Assembly: GCA_027488155.1 (NCBI GenBank)
Contig: JAIYCE010000063.1
Coordinates: forward strand, 1-47,956
Length of the DNA: 47,956 bases
Direction: 5' to 3'
Origin: Hyphomicrobiales bacterium
GTDB lineage: Bacteria; Pseudomonadota; Alphaproteobacteria; Rhizobiales; Beijerinckiaceae
Part shown: positions 34,574 to 43,520 of the stretch, piece after piece
How the letters are laid out: every line of letters begins with the position of its first letter
How positions within the stretch are numbered: the first letter of the stretch is position 1
Made by a program: the position numbers and the translations under genes
The notes under the pieces: model-generated
The model's input: the letters and a program-made list of their open reading frames with translations, nothing else
Told to the model about the DNA's origin: nothing
The model's database searches: none

Positions 34574-36700
34574 TCAAAGGCTGCCGAATGGCTTCAGTCG
34601 GACGCGCGGGGAAATCTCCTGCTGGGCCATCACGGGTGTGTCACGCCGCAACCTTTCCACGACTGAGCGCACATAAGGTCTCACATAGGCTGAGGTAACG
34701 AGGACGGGCGCGATACCTTCGCGCGCGGCTGCGTCGAACCGCTCGCGTAAGGTACTCATAAACTCACCGACCTTGGATGGTGCCATAGCCAGATGGCGGT
34801 CATCGCCCTGTCCGACAATCGCTTCGGCGAAGGCGTTTTCCCAACCTGGCGACAGCGTAACGATGGGCAGCAGATTGTCCGCGCCCAGATATTGCGCGCA
34901 AATCTGGCGCGCAAGACGAACGCGAACATTTTCGACAATCTCGCGTGGCGATTTTGTGAAGCCTGCAGCTTCTGCAATGCCCTCCATAATCGTACCGAGA
35001 TCGCGGATTGAAACACGTTCGTCGAGCAGCGTCTGCAAGACGCGTTGAACTGTTGTCATGGAGAGCTGTGCGGGTACGATTTCCTTGACGAGATCGCTGT
35101 GCTCTTTCGGCAGTTCGCGAATGAGCTTTTGTAATTCCACATAACCGAGCAATTCACTGACATTGGCCTTAATCAGCTCTGTCAAATGTGTGGCAATGAC
35201 TGTTGAGGCATCAACAACGGTGAGGCCCTGTAATTGCGCTTCTTCGCGTAAAGAGCCATCAATCCAGAGTGCTGGTAATCCGAAGCTCGGTTCGATCGTT
35301 GGTTGGCCCGGTAAATTGACCGGTGCGCCTGACGGGTCAAGACACATGAATTGTCCCGGATATACTGTACCGCGCCCGGCTTCGATGTCCTTGATACGGA
35401 TGATGTAGAGATTGGGTTCGATTTGCACATTGTCAACGAGGCGCACTGACGGCATGAGGAAGCCGATTTCCGCTGCGAGATTGCGCCTTAGTGCGCGAAT
35501 CTGCGCTGTCAGCTTCTCTTGTGTGTCGTCTTCTGCAAGCGAGACGACGGCGTAGCCAAGTTCCACCTTCACTTCGTCAACGCGCAGGGCCTCTGTGTAA
35601 TTGTCTTCTGTTGGTGCAGGCTTTTTGTCATCGGTGAGTGTTTTCTCAGTCAGTGTCTCACGTTTCTGGCTGCTGCTGATATGCCAAGCAAACCAGCCCG
35701 CTCCGGCGGCGAGGCCAAAAAACGGTAGGAATGGAATACCCGGCATCAATCCAATCAGGGCCATGACAACAGCAGATAGGCCGAGCGCTTTCGGCATGGT
35801 GGCGAGTTGGGCAGCAAGCGCTTTGTCCGCAGCGCCCGCAACGCCGGCTTTCGAAACGAGAAGGCCAGCCGCGGTCGAAACGATCAAGGCGGGAATCTGC
35901 GTCACAAGTCCGTCGCCGACTGTGAGCAGCGTGAACGTTTTGCCTGCAGCAGAAAATGTCATGTCATGCTGCATCATGCCGATGATGATGCCGCCAATGA
36001 TGTTGATGGCCGTTATCATGAGTCCGGCAATGGCATCGCCGCGCACGAATTTCGAAGCGCCATCCATCGCTCCAAAAAACGAGCTTTCGTTTTCGAGTGT
36101 CGTACGCCGTTCACGCGCTGTTTTCTCGTCGATAAGGCCCGCCGAAAGGTCGGCATCGATCGCCATTTGCTTGCCCGGCATGGCGTCAAGCGTGAAGCGT
36201 GCCGCGACTTCTGCAATACGTCCCGAGCCTTTGGTGATGACTACGAAATTGACCGTCAGCAGGATTACGAAAACGATGATGCCGATGACGAAATTCCCAC
36301 CCATGACGAAATGGCCGAAGGCTTCGATCACGTGTCCGGCGGCGCCCGCGCCGGTGTGGCCATTGGCCAAGATAAGCCGTGTGGAGGCGAGATTGAGCGC
36401 CAGACGTAACATTGTGGCGATCAGCAGTACCGTGGGGAAGGCGGAGAATTGCAGAGGCGTCTCGATAAACAGCGCCGTCATCAGGATCAGCACGGAAAGG
36501 ATGATTGAGACGGCGAACAGAAGGTCGAGCAGTAGCGGGGGCAGCGGCACAATGAGGATGACAATGATGCCCAGCACGACGAAAGCGAGTGCCATATCGC
36601 TTGAGCGCAGGCGGTTCGCGAAGGCACCAAGATCTTGCGGTAGTCCCGATGGCATGAAATTGCGCGGCCCCGGGCTGGCGTTGGCGGGCAATTCCGGCAT
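34574..36700 (-). CDS. flhA: Flagellar export gate protein FlhA
   Basis: This 708-residue protein has eight N-terminal membrane helices (within about 40-325). The FHIPEP-family region is present: LRLALNLASTRLIL, and the cytoplasmic loop ITKGSGRIAEVAARFTLDAMPGKQMAIDADL. A large cytoplasmic C-terminal domain (about 355-700) binds chaperones and FliJ. It is the core of the flagellar type III export gate. The ATG at 36700 has AAGGA 8 nt upstream; a TTG at 36706 would add two residues. It is inverted relative to flbD. A CtrA-like box lies about 80 bp upstream. Confidence 0.97.
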   Translation of the reverse strand: MPELPANASPGPRNFMPSGLPQDLGAFANRLRSSDMALAFVVLGIIVILIVPLPPLLLDLLFAVSIILSVLILMTALFIETPLQFSAFPTVLLIATMLRLALNLASTRLILANGHTGAGAAGHVIEAFGHFVMGGNFVIGIIVFVILLTVNFVVITKGSGRIAEVAARFTLDAMPGKQMAIDADLSAGLIDEKTARERRTTLENESSFFGAMDGASKFVRGDAIAGLMITAINIIGGIIIGMMQHDMTFSAAGKTFTLLTVGDGLVTQIPALIVSTAAGLLVSKAGVAGAADKALAAQLATMPKALGLSAVVMALIGLMPGIPFLPFFGLAAGAGWFAWHISSSQKRETLTEKTLTDDKKPAPTEDNYTEALRVDEVKVELGYAVVSLAEDDTQEKLTAQIRALRRNLAAEIGFLMPSVRLVDNVQIEPNLYIIRIKDIEAGRGTVYPGQFMCLDPSGAPVNLPGQPTIEPSFGLPALWIDGSLREEAQLQGLTVVDASTVIATHLTELIKANVSELLGYVELQKLIRELPKEHSDLVKEIVPAQLSMTTVQRVLQTLLDERVSIRDLGTIMEGIAEAAGFTKSPREIVENVRVRLARQICAQYLGADNLLPIVTLSPGWENAFAEAIVGQGDDRHLAMAPSKVGEFMSTLRERFDAAAREGIAPVLVTSAYVRPYVRSVVERLRRDTPVMAQQEISPRVRLKPFGSL

Positions 36701-36775
36701 GAGCAATCCTTGAAAAATGACGTGCGAAAAAATGCGCGGTTTGCGGCCGCACGAATAAACCTTGTCCTTTTATGG

Positions 36776-36790
36776 TGAATGGAGTGTTAA
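36776..36790 (-). promoter_or_regulatory. CtrA-like box upstream of flhA
   Basis: On the minus strand TTAA-N7-TTCA, one mismatch to the CtrA consensus, followed 16 bp later by TTTATT as a possible -10. The flhA start is about 75 bp downstream. Confidence 0.45.
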
Positions 36791-36799
36791 CGATGACCC

Positions 36800-36832
36800 A
36801 AAACAGAAAAGGCGGCGCATGGGGCGCCGCCT
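36800..36832 (-). terminator. Intrinsic terminator after sciP
   Basis: Stem GGCGGCGC/GCGCCGCC (36811-36818 with 36824-36831), 5-nt loop. On the minus strand TTTTCTGTTT follows. It isolates sciP from flhA, so flhA needs its own promoter. Confidence 0.8.
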
Positions 36833-36874
36833 TCTTCTGGACTTGGAGGGTCCCAAAAAGTAAGTTTTAGACGC

Positions 36875-37150
36875 TCAATGGCGGTATTGCTGGATACGCG
36901 TCGTGCGTAGTCCGGCAAGGCCATGCTCATCGATGGAGGCCTGCCAGGACAGGAATTCTTCCACGGTCAAGGTATAGCGGTTGCACGCTTCCTCGAGACT
37001 GAGCAGACCGCCGCGAACAGCAGCGACCACCTCAGCTTTACGCCGGATAACCCAACGCCGTGTATTCTGCGGCGGCAGGTCGGCGACAGTCAGGGGACTG
37101 CCATCCGGACCGATTACATATTTCACCCTCGGACGATAGGGTTCTGTCAT
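36875..37150 (-). CDS. sciP: CtrA inhibitor SciP (DUF1153)
   Basis: This 91-residue protein is the DUF1153 family member SciP. It begins MTEPYRPRVKYVIGPDGSPL, then RRWVIRRKAEVVAAVRGGLL and the HTH region SLEEACNRYTLTVEEFLSWQ, and ends near LRTTRIQQYRH. In Caulobacter, SciP accumulates when CtrA is active and blocks CtrA-dependent transcription. The ATG at 37150 gives the family start; an open extension reaches 37195. A near-perfect CtrA box about 60-75 bp upstream suggests that CtrA activates its own inhibitor here too. It is flanked by flhA and flgD. Confidence 0.92.
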   Translation of the reverse strand: MTEPYRPRVKYVIGPDGSPLTVADLPPQNTRRWVIRRKAEVVAAVRGGLLSLEEACNRYTLTVEEFLSWQASIDEHGLAGLRTTRIQQYRH

Positions 37151-37208
37151 GTTACGCTCACGCACGCTCGACAAACCAACAATGTTGAAGACCATAAGGG
37201 GCTCCGGC

Positions 37209-37223
37209 TTAAAATTTGACTAA
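37209..37223 (-). promoter_or_regulatory. Near-perfect CtrA box upstream of sciP
   Basis: On the minus strand TTAG-N7-TTAA, one mismatch to TTAA-N7-TTAA. TATGGT, a fair -10, lies 12 bp further downstream, which would start the sciP mRNA about 40 nt before its ATG. Confidence 0.55.
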
Positions 37224-37279
37224 GCCTTGTCGGCGGGGCTGGTCCCGGTTCGGTGCAACCGGGGTCTGGCTGGTCTCGG

Positions 37280-37936
37280 TTAGTTTCGCTGGATCTGGCG
37301 GACCTTGTCATAGGCGATCTGCTGGTTGCCCATCATCAGGATCGGCAGATCCCCCTCGAAACGGACCGCATCGACCACGCCTTCGATCTCTGTCGACACT
37401 GTTATGGCGCGGCCAGCCGGGTCCTTGGCGGCCACCGACAGCCTGTAATCGCCCGCCGGATGGGTCACCTTGTTCTGGTCCTTGCCGTTCCAGGTAAAGC
37501 TTTGCTGGCCCGCAGTAATCTTCCGTGTCTCGCTGTGGACGGTCTTATTGTTTTTGTCGGTGACGGTGAAGGTCGCTGTGCCTGCCGCCGGACTTTTGAG
37601 ATTCCAGCTGGCCTGATTATTAGTGAGCGTTGCGGTTGAGCCGTCTGCTGTCAGCTTCATGCCGACGAAACCAGCAGCGACCGGCACACTCTGGGTTTTG
37701 CCCTGAACGATCAACGCTTCGAGCTGGCTGTTGGTTTTGAGTTGCTGTTCGACGCCTGCAAACTGCACGAGTTGCTGCGTGAACTGGTTCGTATCGAGCG
37801 GGTCGAGCGGGTTCTGATTTTGCAATTGCGTTGTTAGCAAGGTGAGAAACTGGTCGAAGGTGGCTGCGATCGATGCGCCGCTTTGTGGTTTGGCGTTTGT
37901 ACTCGGTGCTGACGATCCGAGGGGTGACACGCTCAT
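37280..37936 (-). CDS. flgD: Flagellar hook cap protein FlgD
   Basis: This 218-residue protein has the conserved FlgD N-terminus FDQFLTLLTTQLQNQNPLDPLDTNQFTQQL (about 28-57), which caps the growing hook, followed by a FLIG/FlgD beta domain with WNGKDQNKVTHPAGDYRL. It is needed to assemble the hook. It starts 1 bp after the fliK stop, so the two genes form an operon. A 7-bp hairpin (37244-37250 with 37257-37263) lies just after its stop but lacks a T-run. Confidence 0.94.
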   Translation of the reverse strand: MSVSPLGSSAPSTNAKPQSGASIAATFDQFLTLLTTQLQNQNPLDPLDTNQFTQQLVQFAGVEQQLKTNSQLEALIVQGKTQSVPVAAGFVGMKLTADGSTATLTNNQASWNLKSPAAGTATFTVTDKNNKTVHSETRKITAGQQSFTWNGKDQNKVTHPAGDYRLSVAAKDPAGRAITVSTEIEGVVDAVRFEGDLPILMMGNQQIAYDKVRQIQRN

Positions 37937-37937
37937 T

Positions 37938-39041
37938 TCAGATCCTCACATCGAGGCGCCCATCGGCGCGGCCGGCACTGACATTGACGCGGGCAGCGAG
38001 GCTGGGCGGCAGTTCGCCTTCGCCATCCACAAAGAAGCGCGTTATCGGCGGTCGATTTTGCGACTTATGCTGATCCTCCGGCGATGATTGACGGTCCGAT
38101 AGGCTAAAATTCAGCGCGCCTTCGTCGCGCCGGAAGCCGGCCTGATCGAAGGCCTGTTCGAGGGCTCGCGCTTCCCGCACGATGAGTTGGAGCGCTTCTG
38201 GTTTTTCGGCTGCGATAGAGGCACGGATTGTCCCGTCATGATCAATCTCGAGCGCGACATCGATCCGGCCGAGCTCTTCGGGATTGAGCCTGATATCGAA
38301 ACGGTTGCTGCCGGAGAGGGCCTTGATCGCAATCGAGGCGGGGAGGGCGGCAACAGGCAGAGGCGGTTGCGGCGGCTGTGATGCAGCCATGGGCGTCGGT
38401 GGCTCAGACAGCCGTGCTGCGGCCGCTGGAGCGGTTGCTGCTGCCGTTGGGCTTGCCTCGGCTTGTGGCAGTGATGCGGTCAGCAGGGCCTCGAATTGCT
38501 CACCTCCGCTCTGGGGTTTTCGCGCGTCCGATGCCGAATTCAATTCGGTTGGTCCGGGCAAACCGGCGGCATGGGTGTAAATGGTCCGGCCATTGCCATC
38601 GCGTCCCGTAGCGTCGTCCGCTTCCGCGCCGTTTTGAGGCGGTTCTGAACCGAATGCGGGAGGCGTGGACGGATGCGGCTGGGCAAAGGGTATGGCAGGC
38701 GCGGTCATCTCCGACGCTGTCTTGGCTCCAACTGTTTCGGCTCCAGCAGTTTCGGCCCAAGCTTTTTCTGTTCCGGCAAAGCGTGTCCCGGTCTCCGCAG
38801 CGGCATCGCCGATAGATTTTTCATCAGCTTGCTTGGCTTTTTCCGCCTCGGAGGCCGCCTTGGCCCTATCTTGCGCCTTGGCGGGGCCGTCAGTATCGCC
38901 TGCGGCCTCTTTCACAAGATCAGTGAAACGGGCGTCTTCCGATGCCTGTGTCCCGTCCGATGCGCCCGCCGCCTGTGGGTCGCGGGGCGGCGGGCGATCG
39001 GCCGGTTTCACGTCGCGGGGTGGGATTGGGGCTGCGTTCAT
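37938..39041 (-). CDS. fliK: Flagellar hook-length control protein FliK
   Basis: This 367-residue protein has a long, low-complexity N-terminal part rich in Ala, Glu, Pro and Thr (about 1-230), typical of the FliK ruler. A folded C-terminal Flg_hook domain contains RFDIRLNPEELGRIDVALEIDHDGTIRA and the helix QLIVREARALEQAFDQAGF. FliK measures hook length and switches export specificity through FlhB. Gene pairing with flgD supports the call. A sigma-54-like promoter lies about 30-45 bp upstream. Confidence 0.87.
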   Translation of the reverse strand: MNAAPIPPRDVKPADRPPPRDPQAAGASDGTQASEDARFTDLVKEAAGDTDGPAKAQDRAKAASEAEKAKQADEKSIGDAAAETGTRFAGTEKAWAETAGAETVGAKTASEMTAPAIPFAQPHPSTPPAFGSEPPQNGAEADDATGRDGNGRTIYTHAAGLPGPTELNSASDARKPQSGGEQFEALLTASLPQAEASPTAAATAPAAAARLSEPPTPMAASQPPQPPLPVAALPASIAIKALSGSNRFDIRLNPEELGRIDVALEIDHDGTIRASIAAEKPEALQLIVREARALEQAFDQAGFRRDEGALNFSLSDRQSSPEDQHKSQNRPPITRFFVDGEGELPPSLAARVNVSAGRADGRLDVRI

Positions 39042-39070
39042 GGGTCCTCGCTCAGTGCAGACTTTCTGAG

Positions 39071-39086
39071 AGCAAACGCTGCACCA
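39071..39086 (-). promoter_or_regulatory. Candidate sigma-54 promoter of fliK-flgD
   Basis: On the minus strand TGGTGCAGCGTTTGCT matches the sigma-54 pattern TGGCACG-N4-TTGC, with the invariant GG and GC 10 bp apart. Transcription would start near 39060, about 19 nt before the fliK ATG, with GAGGA as ribosome-binding site. Confidence 0.5.
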
Positions 39087-39236
39087 GTCTTGCCGCTTGC
39101 AATTTCAACGGCTTAGGCACAAAAGGCAGGCGCGCTGGTGGAAAGAATTGCCCGGCTCAGGCAAATCCTGCCGCCCTGCGCTGGTCATGGCTGCGTGAAA
39201 TCCCTACATTCAGATCAGCTCCAAGGAATGGACCCC

Positions 39237-40385
39237 ATGATTGCCCCGCTTGATCTTCCCGGAGATCCCGCTTCGCACCGCGTTGTCGTCGCGATGTCTG
39301 GCGGCGTCGATTCCTCGGTCGTCGCCGGGCTGATGAAGCGCGCGGGCTATGATGTTGTCGGCATCACGCTTCAGCTTTACGATCATGGCGAAGCGGTGCA
39401 TCGCGCCGGTGCATGCTGCGCCGGACAAGACATTCACGATGCGCGCCGTGTGGCGGAGCATATCGGTATTCCGCATTACGTACTCGATTATGAAAGTCGT
39501 TTCCGCGATTCGGTGATCGACAATTTTGTCGAATCCTACCTGCAGGGTGAAACACCGATCCCCTGCGTCGAGTGTAATCGCTCGGTCAAATTCCGCGATC
39601 TTCTGGCAACGGCACGCGAGCTTGGTGCCTCGGCACTGGCAACTGGCCATTACGTGGCAAGCCGTGCCGATGGAGACGGCGGACGCGCGCTTTATCGTGC
39701 GGCTGATCCCGATCGCGATCAAAGCTATTTTCTCTATGCCACGACACGCGAGCAGCTCGATCTATTGCGGTTTCCGCTCGGCGATATGGGTAAGGCGGAA
39801 ACGCGCGCTCTGGCACGTGAATTCGGCCTCGCTATCGCCGATAAGCATGACAGCCAAGACATCTGCTTCGTGCCGAATGGCCGCTATACCGATGTGATTG
39901 AAAAATTGCGCCCCGATGCAGCGGAAGCGGGTGACATCGTTCATGTCGATGGTCGCGTGCTTGGCGCGCATCAGGGCATTATTCACTACACGATTGGCCA
40001 GCGCCGCGGTTTGGGGCTTGCAACGGGCGAGCCGCTCTATGTCGTTCGGATCGATGCGCCGAACCGCCGTGTGGTGGTAGGGCCGCGCGAAGCCTTGGCG
40101 ACGCGCACGATCATTCTGCGGGATGTGAACTGGATCGGCGCCGGTGCGATGGAAGACGGGCGCGAAATTGCTGTGCGGGTGCGATCAACCCGGCCACCCC
40201 AGCCGGCTTTGTTGCGGCGCGAGGGCGATGCAATCAGCGTTGAATTGTTCGATGGCGAATATGGCGTGTCCCCCGGGCAGGCCTGTGTGTTTTACGACAG
40301 TGTGGATGCAAGGGCGCGCGTGCTTGGCGGCGGGATCATCAAGCGTGCAGCAGCGTTGACCGACGCAACCGAAATAGCAGCCTGA
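39237..40385 (+). CDS. mnmA: tRNA-specific 2-thiouridylase MnmA
   Basis: This 382-residue enzyme puts sulfur on U34 of tRNA-Lys, -Glu and -Gln. It has the PP-loop SGGVDSS at 21-27, a catalytic Cys in PIPCVECNR, the tRNA contact region ATGHYV, the second catalytic Cys in SQDICFVPN, and the Q-R-GLG segment [16 protein letters not shown]. Two near ATGs exist. The one at 39237 is chosen because AAGGA lies 9 nt upstream; it would touch the ATG at 39228. pmtA follows after 15 bp. Confidence 0.96.
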   Translation: MIAPLDLPGDPASHRVVVAMSGGVDSSVVAGLMKRAGYDVVGITLQLYDHGEAVHRAGACCAGQDIHDARRVAEHIGIPHYVLDYESRFRDSVIDNFVESYLQGETPIPCVECNRSVKFRDLLATARELGASALATGHYVASRADGDGGRALYRAADPDRDQSYFLYATTREQLDLLRFPLGDMGKAETRALAREFGLAIADKHDSQDICFVPNGRYTDVIEKLRPDAAEAGDIVHVDGRVLGAHQGIIHYTIGQRRGLGLATGEPLYVVRIDAPNRRVVVGPREALATRTIILRDVNWIGAGAMEDGREIAVRVRSTRPPQPALLRREGDAISVELFDGEYGVSPGQACVFYDSVDARARVLGGGIIKRAAALTDATEIAA

Positions 40386-40400
40386 CATCAAGAGGCAGAC

Positions 40401-41045
40401 ATGGCGGATGCGCTCGACAAAACGGCGCTGGAAGCGGCTTATGCACGCTGGGCACCTGTTTATGATTTGACCTTCGATGCGGTGATGGCACCCGGGCGTC
40501 GGGCCGCTATTGCGGCCGCAGAACGATGTGGCCCAACCATTCTCGATGTTGGTGCAGGCACGGGTCTCGAATTCACCCTGTTCGCGTCAACCTCGAACGT
40601 CACCGCCGTCGATCTCTCCGAGATCATGCTGCGCCGTGCGCGCGACCGGGTGCTGCAGAAACAGCTCGGCGCCATTAATGGCGTGCTCGTGATGGATGCG
40701 TTGCGCCTCGCTTTTGCGGATAACACATTCGATTCTACCCTTGCGCCCTATGTGATCACCGTTGTGCCTGACCCTGAAGCCACCCTCGATGAAATGTGGC
40801 GTGTCACGCGACCGGGCGGCGAGATTGTGCTCGTCAATCACATCGGCGCAGAAAAAGGGCTGATCGCTACTTTTGAAGGCTGGCTAGCAAAGCACGCGCC
40901 CAATCTCGGCTGGCGACCGGATTTTCCCTGGGCGCGTATCGGCGGTTGGATCGAAGGAAAGCCTGGCGCGCGTCTCATTGAACGCCGCACTCTCAATCCA
41001 TTCGGGCTGTTCTCGCTGGTGCGGATTGGTAAGGGCGAGGGCTGA
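40401..41045 (+). CDS. pmtA: Phosphatidylethanolamine N-methyltransferase PmtA (rhizobial type)
   Basis: This 214-residue soluble-type methyltransferase has SAM motif I ILDVGAGTGLE (about 47-57), motif II area VTAVDLSEIMLRRA and a post-motif LVNHIGAE. The overall sequence, including YARWAPVYDLTFDAV near the start and GWRPDFPWARIGGWIEG later, fits rhizobial-type PmtA, which methylates phosphatidylethanolamine stepwise to phosphatidylcholine. A UbiE-like methyltransferase is the alternative. It is probably cotranscribed with mnmA, though the two functions are unrelated. Confidence 0.75.
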   Translation: MADALDKTALEAAYARWAPVYDLTFDAVMAPGRRAAIAAAERCGPTILDVGAGTGLEFTLFASTSNVTAVDLSEIMLRRARDRVLQKQLGAINGVLVMDALRLAFADNTFDSTLAPYVITVVPDPEATLDEMWRVTRPGGEIVLVNHIGAEKGLIATFEGWLAKHAPNLGWRPDFPWARIGGWIEGKPGARLIERRTLNPFGLFSLVRIGKGEG

Positions 41046-41110
41046 GATGCCCCACCTAGGAGACTGCAAGCCCCTGAACAGAAAAGATTATTCCGCGCCC
41101 GCTTTCGCCA

Positions 41111-41140
41111 TTGACTTGGCCCGAAGGCGCGGCCTATAAG
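41111..41140 (+). promoter_or_regulatory. Promoter of tRNA-Met
   Basis: TTGACT (41111-41116), 18-bp spacer, TATAAG (41135-41140). Transcription would start about 41148, some 33 nt before the tRNA. A GC-rich stretch follows the -10, as in stringently controlled stable-RNA promoters. Confidence 0.7.
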
Positions 41141-41180
41141 CCGCCGTCCTGCTGTCGGCCCCGGAAAGGCTGCGGCGCGG

Positions 41181-41257
41181 GGCGGAGTAGCTCAGCTGGT
41201 TAGAGCAGAGGAATCATAATCCTTGTGTCGGGGGTTCGAGTCCCTCCTCCGCTACCA
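41181..41257 (+). tRNA. tRNA-Met (CAU), elongator
   Basis: This 77-nt cloverleaf includes an encoded CCA. The acceptor stem is GGCGGAG/CTCCGCT with a G-U first pair, the D-arm is AGCTCAGCTGGTTAGAGC, the anticodon loop is ATCATAA with CAT, and the T-arm contains GGTTCGAGTCC. The sequence resembles rhizobial elongator tRNA-Met rather than initiator tRNA or the lysidine-modified tRNA-Ile2. Confidence 0.93.
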
Positions 41258-41581
41258 AAACGTCAACGAAGACAAATAGTAGAGCAGGTATGCGCTGCCT
41301 TTTTGCAGCCCAAAAGCATCATCACGAGCCGATCTCAGTCCCAATCGTCCGAAATCAGTTTGCCGAATGTTCTGACGCTCGCTCGAGATACGTCTATCGT
41401 CCCCCGAACGGCGACGCTCGATGTCCCATATAAAATGACGTTACCGCTGAAAAGCGACTTTTGAATACCTTGGCCCACGGACAAGGCTAAGCCGCGTTTT
41501 ACTGCGCATGATCGCGGGGCCAAATTCAAATAAAATACAGCGCACATTGAAACAGGTCGATTTCAAAGAAAGCGAAAGCCA
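41258..41581. other. Intergenic region with no recognised gene
   Basis: There are 324 bp between tRNA-Met and the end of cysA. Short frames here have no recognisable family or good start. I see no repeat of the tRNA 3' end and no clear terminator for cysA. Base composition becomes more AT-rich than in the genes to the left. Confidence 0.5.
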
Positions 41582-42625
41582 TTAAGGTGTTTTGAATAAA
41601 TGCGCGCTCTCAATCGTCGCTGCGACATGTTCCCCCAAGATTGGAAGGGGCCTCGTTAAGCCTTCAATCGTAAGCGGCTTTGCCAGATTTCCAACGGTCA
41701 GTTCGGCGCGCCAGTACGGTCCCGTTTGGTGCACATGTGTAATAATCCCCGACAAAGGAGAAGAGCCGGGCTGAGCTAATTTGAAAAGATACGGACGAAT
41801 ATAGAGATCGGCAGTGCCATCGGCATAGTTTGTGGCGTCATAAACCCGATATCCATCGAAATAGGCTTGGCCGCCTTTTAGTTCGACGGGGATCACATTG
41901 GTTTCACCAAGAAATTTGCAGACGAAGGGCGTTTGCGGGTGCTCATAGATTTCATGAGGGCTTGCTAATTGCTCGATGATTCCATGGTTGAGAATAGCCA
42001 CTCTATCGGCAAGCTCTGTGGCCTCAGCCTGATCATGGGTGACAAACAAAGTTGTTTGCCCAATGCGCGTATGCAATTCGCGTAGCCATTGCCGCAAATC
42101 TTTACGGACTTGTGCATCAAGCGCGCCGAAAGGTTCATCGAGCAAAAGAATGCGCGGCTCAATTGCTAACGCGCGCGCAAGCGCAACACGTTGCCGTTGA
42201 CCGCCGGATAATTGGCTTGGGAAACGTGCCCCCAGTTCGCCTAATTGCACGAGATCAAGCAAATTATTCACTCGTTTATGAATCTCGCCTTCGTTGGGCC
42301 TTTCGCGCCGTGGGCGCGCGCGCAGGCCGAATGCAACATTTTCATAAACAGAAAGATGGCGAAAGAGCGCATAATGCTGAAAGACGAACCCTATGCGACG
42401 ATCACGGAAACTCAGGCTTTCTGCATCGATATCGTCAAATAGAACGCGACCTTTTTCTACCTGCTCCAAGCCGGCGATTGCGCGCAAAAGCGTTGTTTTG
42501 CCGGAACCGGAGGGGCCAAGAAGCGCCATCAGTTCGCCTGGAGCAACTGTCATCGAAACGCCGCGCAAAGCAGGAAACTGACCGAATTTTTTCTCGATGT
42601 TTTCGACTGTAAGTGAAACTGGCAT
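41582..42625 (-). CDS. cysA: Sulfate/thiosulfate ABC transporter ATP-binding protein CysA
   Basis: This 347-residue ATPase has Walker A GPSGSGKT at 37-44, signature [16 protein letters not shown], Walker [12 protein letters not shown] and the switch His in [11 protein letters not shown]-terminal regulatory domain (about 240-347) is typical of CysA. It energises sulfate uptake through CysT and CysW. The ATG at 42625 gives the standard start; the frame is open to 42661. It is the last gene of the sbp-cysT-cysW-cysA operon, 10 bp after cysW. Confidence 0.94.
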   Translation of the reverse strand: MPVSLTVENIEKKFGQFPALRGVSMTVAPGELMALLGPSGSGKTTLLRAIAGLEQVEKGRVLFDDIDAESLSFRDRRIGFVFQHYALFRHLSVYENVAFGLRARPRRERPNEGEIHKRVNNLLDLVQLGELGARFPSQLSGGQRQRVALARALAIEPRILLLDEPFGALDAQVRKDLRQWLRELHTRIGQTTLFVTHDQAEATELADRVAILNHGIIEQLASPHEIYEHPQTPFVCKFLGETNVIPVELKGGQAYFDGYRVYDATNYADGTADLYIRPYLFKLAQPGSSPLSGIITHVHQTGPYWRAELTVGNLAKPLTIEGLTRPLPILGEHVAATIESAHLFKTP

Positions 42626-42635
42626 GATAAGATTC

Positions 42636-43520
42636 TCACGAATTGTGACGCATTGCCGCAATTTCCTTGGCGTAATGCCATTCGAGAATTGTTTTGGCGG
42701 CGAGGGTAATGAGGGCTAAAAAAGCCAAAAGCGATGCAACCGCGAATGCGGCTGTGCCCATGTATTCGTTGTAAAGGATTTCAACTTGAAGCGGTAGGGT
42801 TGTGGTGACGCCGCGAATTTTACCCGAGACAACAGCAACGGCACCGAATTCGCCCATAGCGCGCGCATTGCACAACAGCACGCCGTAGAGAAGGCTCCAC
42901 TTCACATTTGGAAGGGTAATCTTAAAAAATGTCTGCCATGGCGACGCACCAAGTGTTAATGCGGCCTCCTCATCTGTTGAACCAAGCGTTTCCATATGTG
43001 GGATCAGCTCGCGTGCAACGAAAGGAAAAGTGACAAACATTGTTGCTAATACAATGCCTGGAAGCGCAAAGATGATTTCGATCCCATGTTCACGTAGCCA
43101 AGGACCGAAATAGCCTTGTGCGCCAAAAAGTAACACATAGATCAACCCGGCAATGACGGGCGAGACAGAAAACGGAAGATCGATCAGGCTGACGAGAAGA
43201 TTTTTTCCACGAAAATCGAAGCGCGCAATCGTCCAGGAGCCGGCAATACCGACAATCACATTGATTGGCACAACGATGGCGGCCACGAGGAGTGTCAGCC
43301 GCATTGCAGAGAGAGCGTCAGGTTCCGTGATGGCTTCGAGATAAGTTGTCAATCCGCGCTGCAATGCTTCCATGAAGACGATTACGAGCGGCAGAAAGAG
43401 AAACAGTGCGAGGAAAGTGAGAGCGGTACCAATTAACAAGGCTTTGACCGCATTGGACTCACGCAAGGCACTTCCATTCCTTGCCGGCTGACTGCGTGAT
43501 GCTGATATCATCTTAGACAT
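42636..43520 (-). CDS. cysW: Sulfate ABC transporter permease CysW
   Basis: This 294-residue inner-membrane permease has about six helices (the first at about 27-50) and the ABC permease EAA loop [20 protein letters not shown]. The segment [19 protein letters not shown] is characteristic of CysW. With CysT it forms the sulfate channel. The N-terminus overlaps the cysT 3' end by 8 bp, which suggests translational coupling. Confidence 0.94.
   Translation of the reverse strand: MSKMISASRSQPARNGSALRESNAVKALLIGTALTFLALFLFLPLVIVFMEALQRGLTTYLEAITEPDALSAMRLTLLVAAIVVPINVIVGIAGSWTIARFDFRGKNLLVSLIDLPFSVSPVIAGLIYVLLFGAQGYFGPWLREHGIEIIFALPGIVLATMFVTFPFVARELIPHMETLGSTDEEAALTLGASPWQTFFKITLPNVKWSLLYGVLLCNARAMGEFGAVAVVSGKIRGVTTTLPLQVEILYNEYMGTAAFAVASLLAFLALITLAAKTILEWHYAKEIAAMRHNS

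Noticed and set aside
35601-36713. 370-codon plus-strand frame opposite flhA
   Set aside because: flhA is certain. The Ser/Met/Thr-rich translation is typical of antisense shadows of membrane proteins.
41181-41257. tRNA-Ile2 (CAU, substrate of TilS)
   Set aside because: The acceptor and arm sequences resemble elongator tRNA-Met of related bacteria rather than tRNA-Ile2.
41225-41464. 79-codon frame overlapping the tRNA-Met 3' half
   Set aside because: It begins inside the tRNA, has no ribosome-binding site and a random-looking composition.
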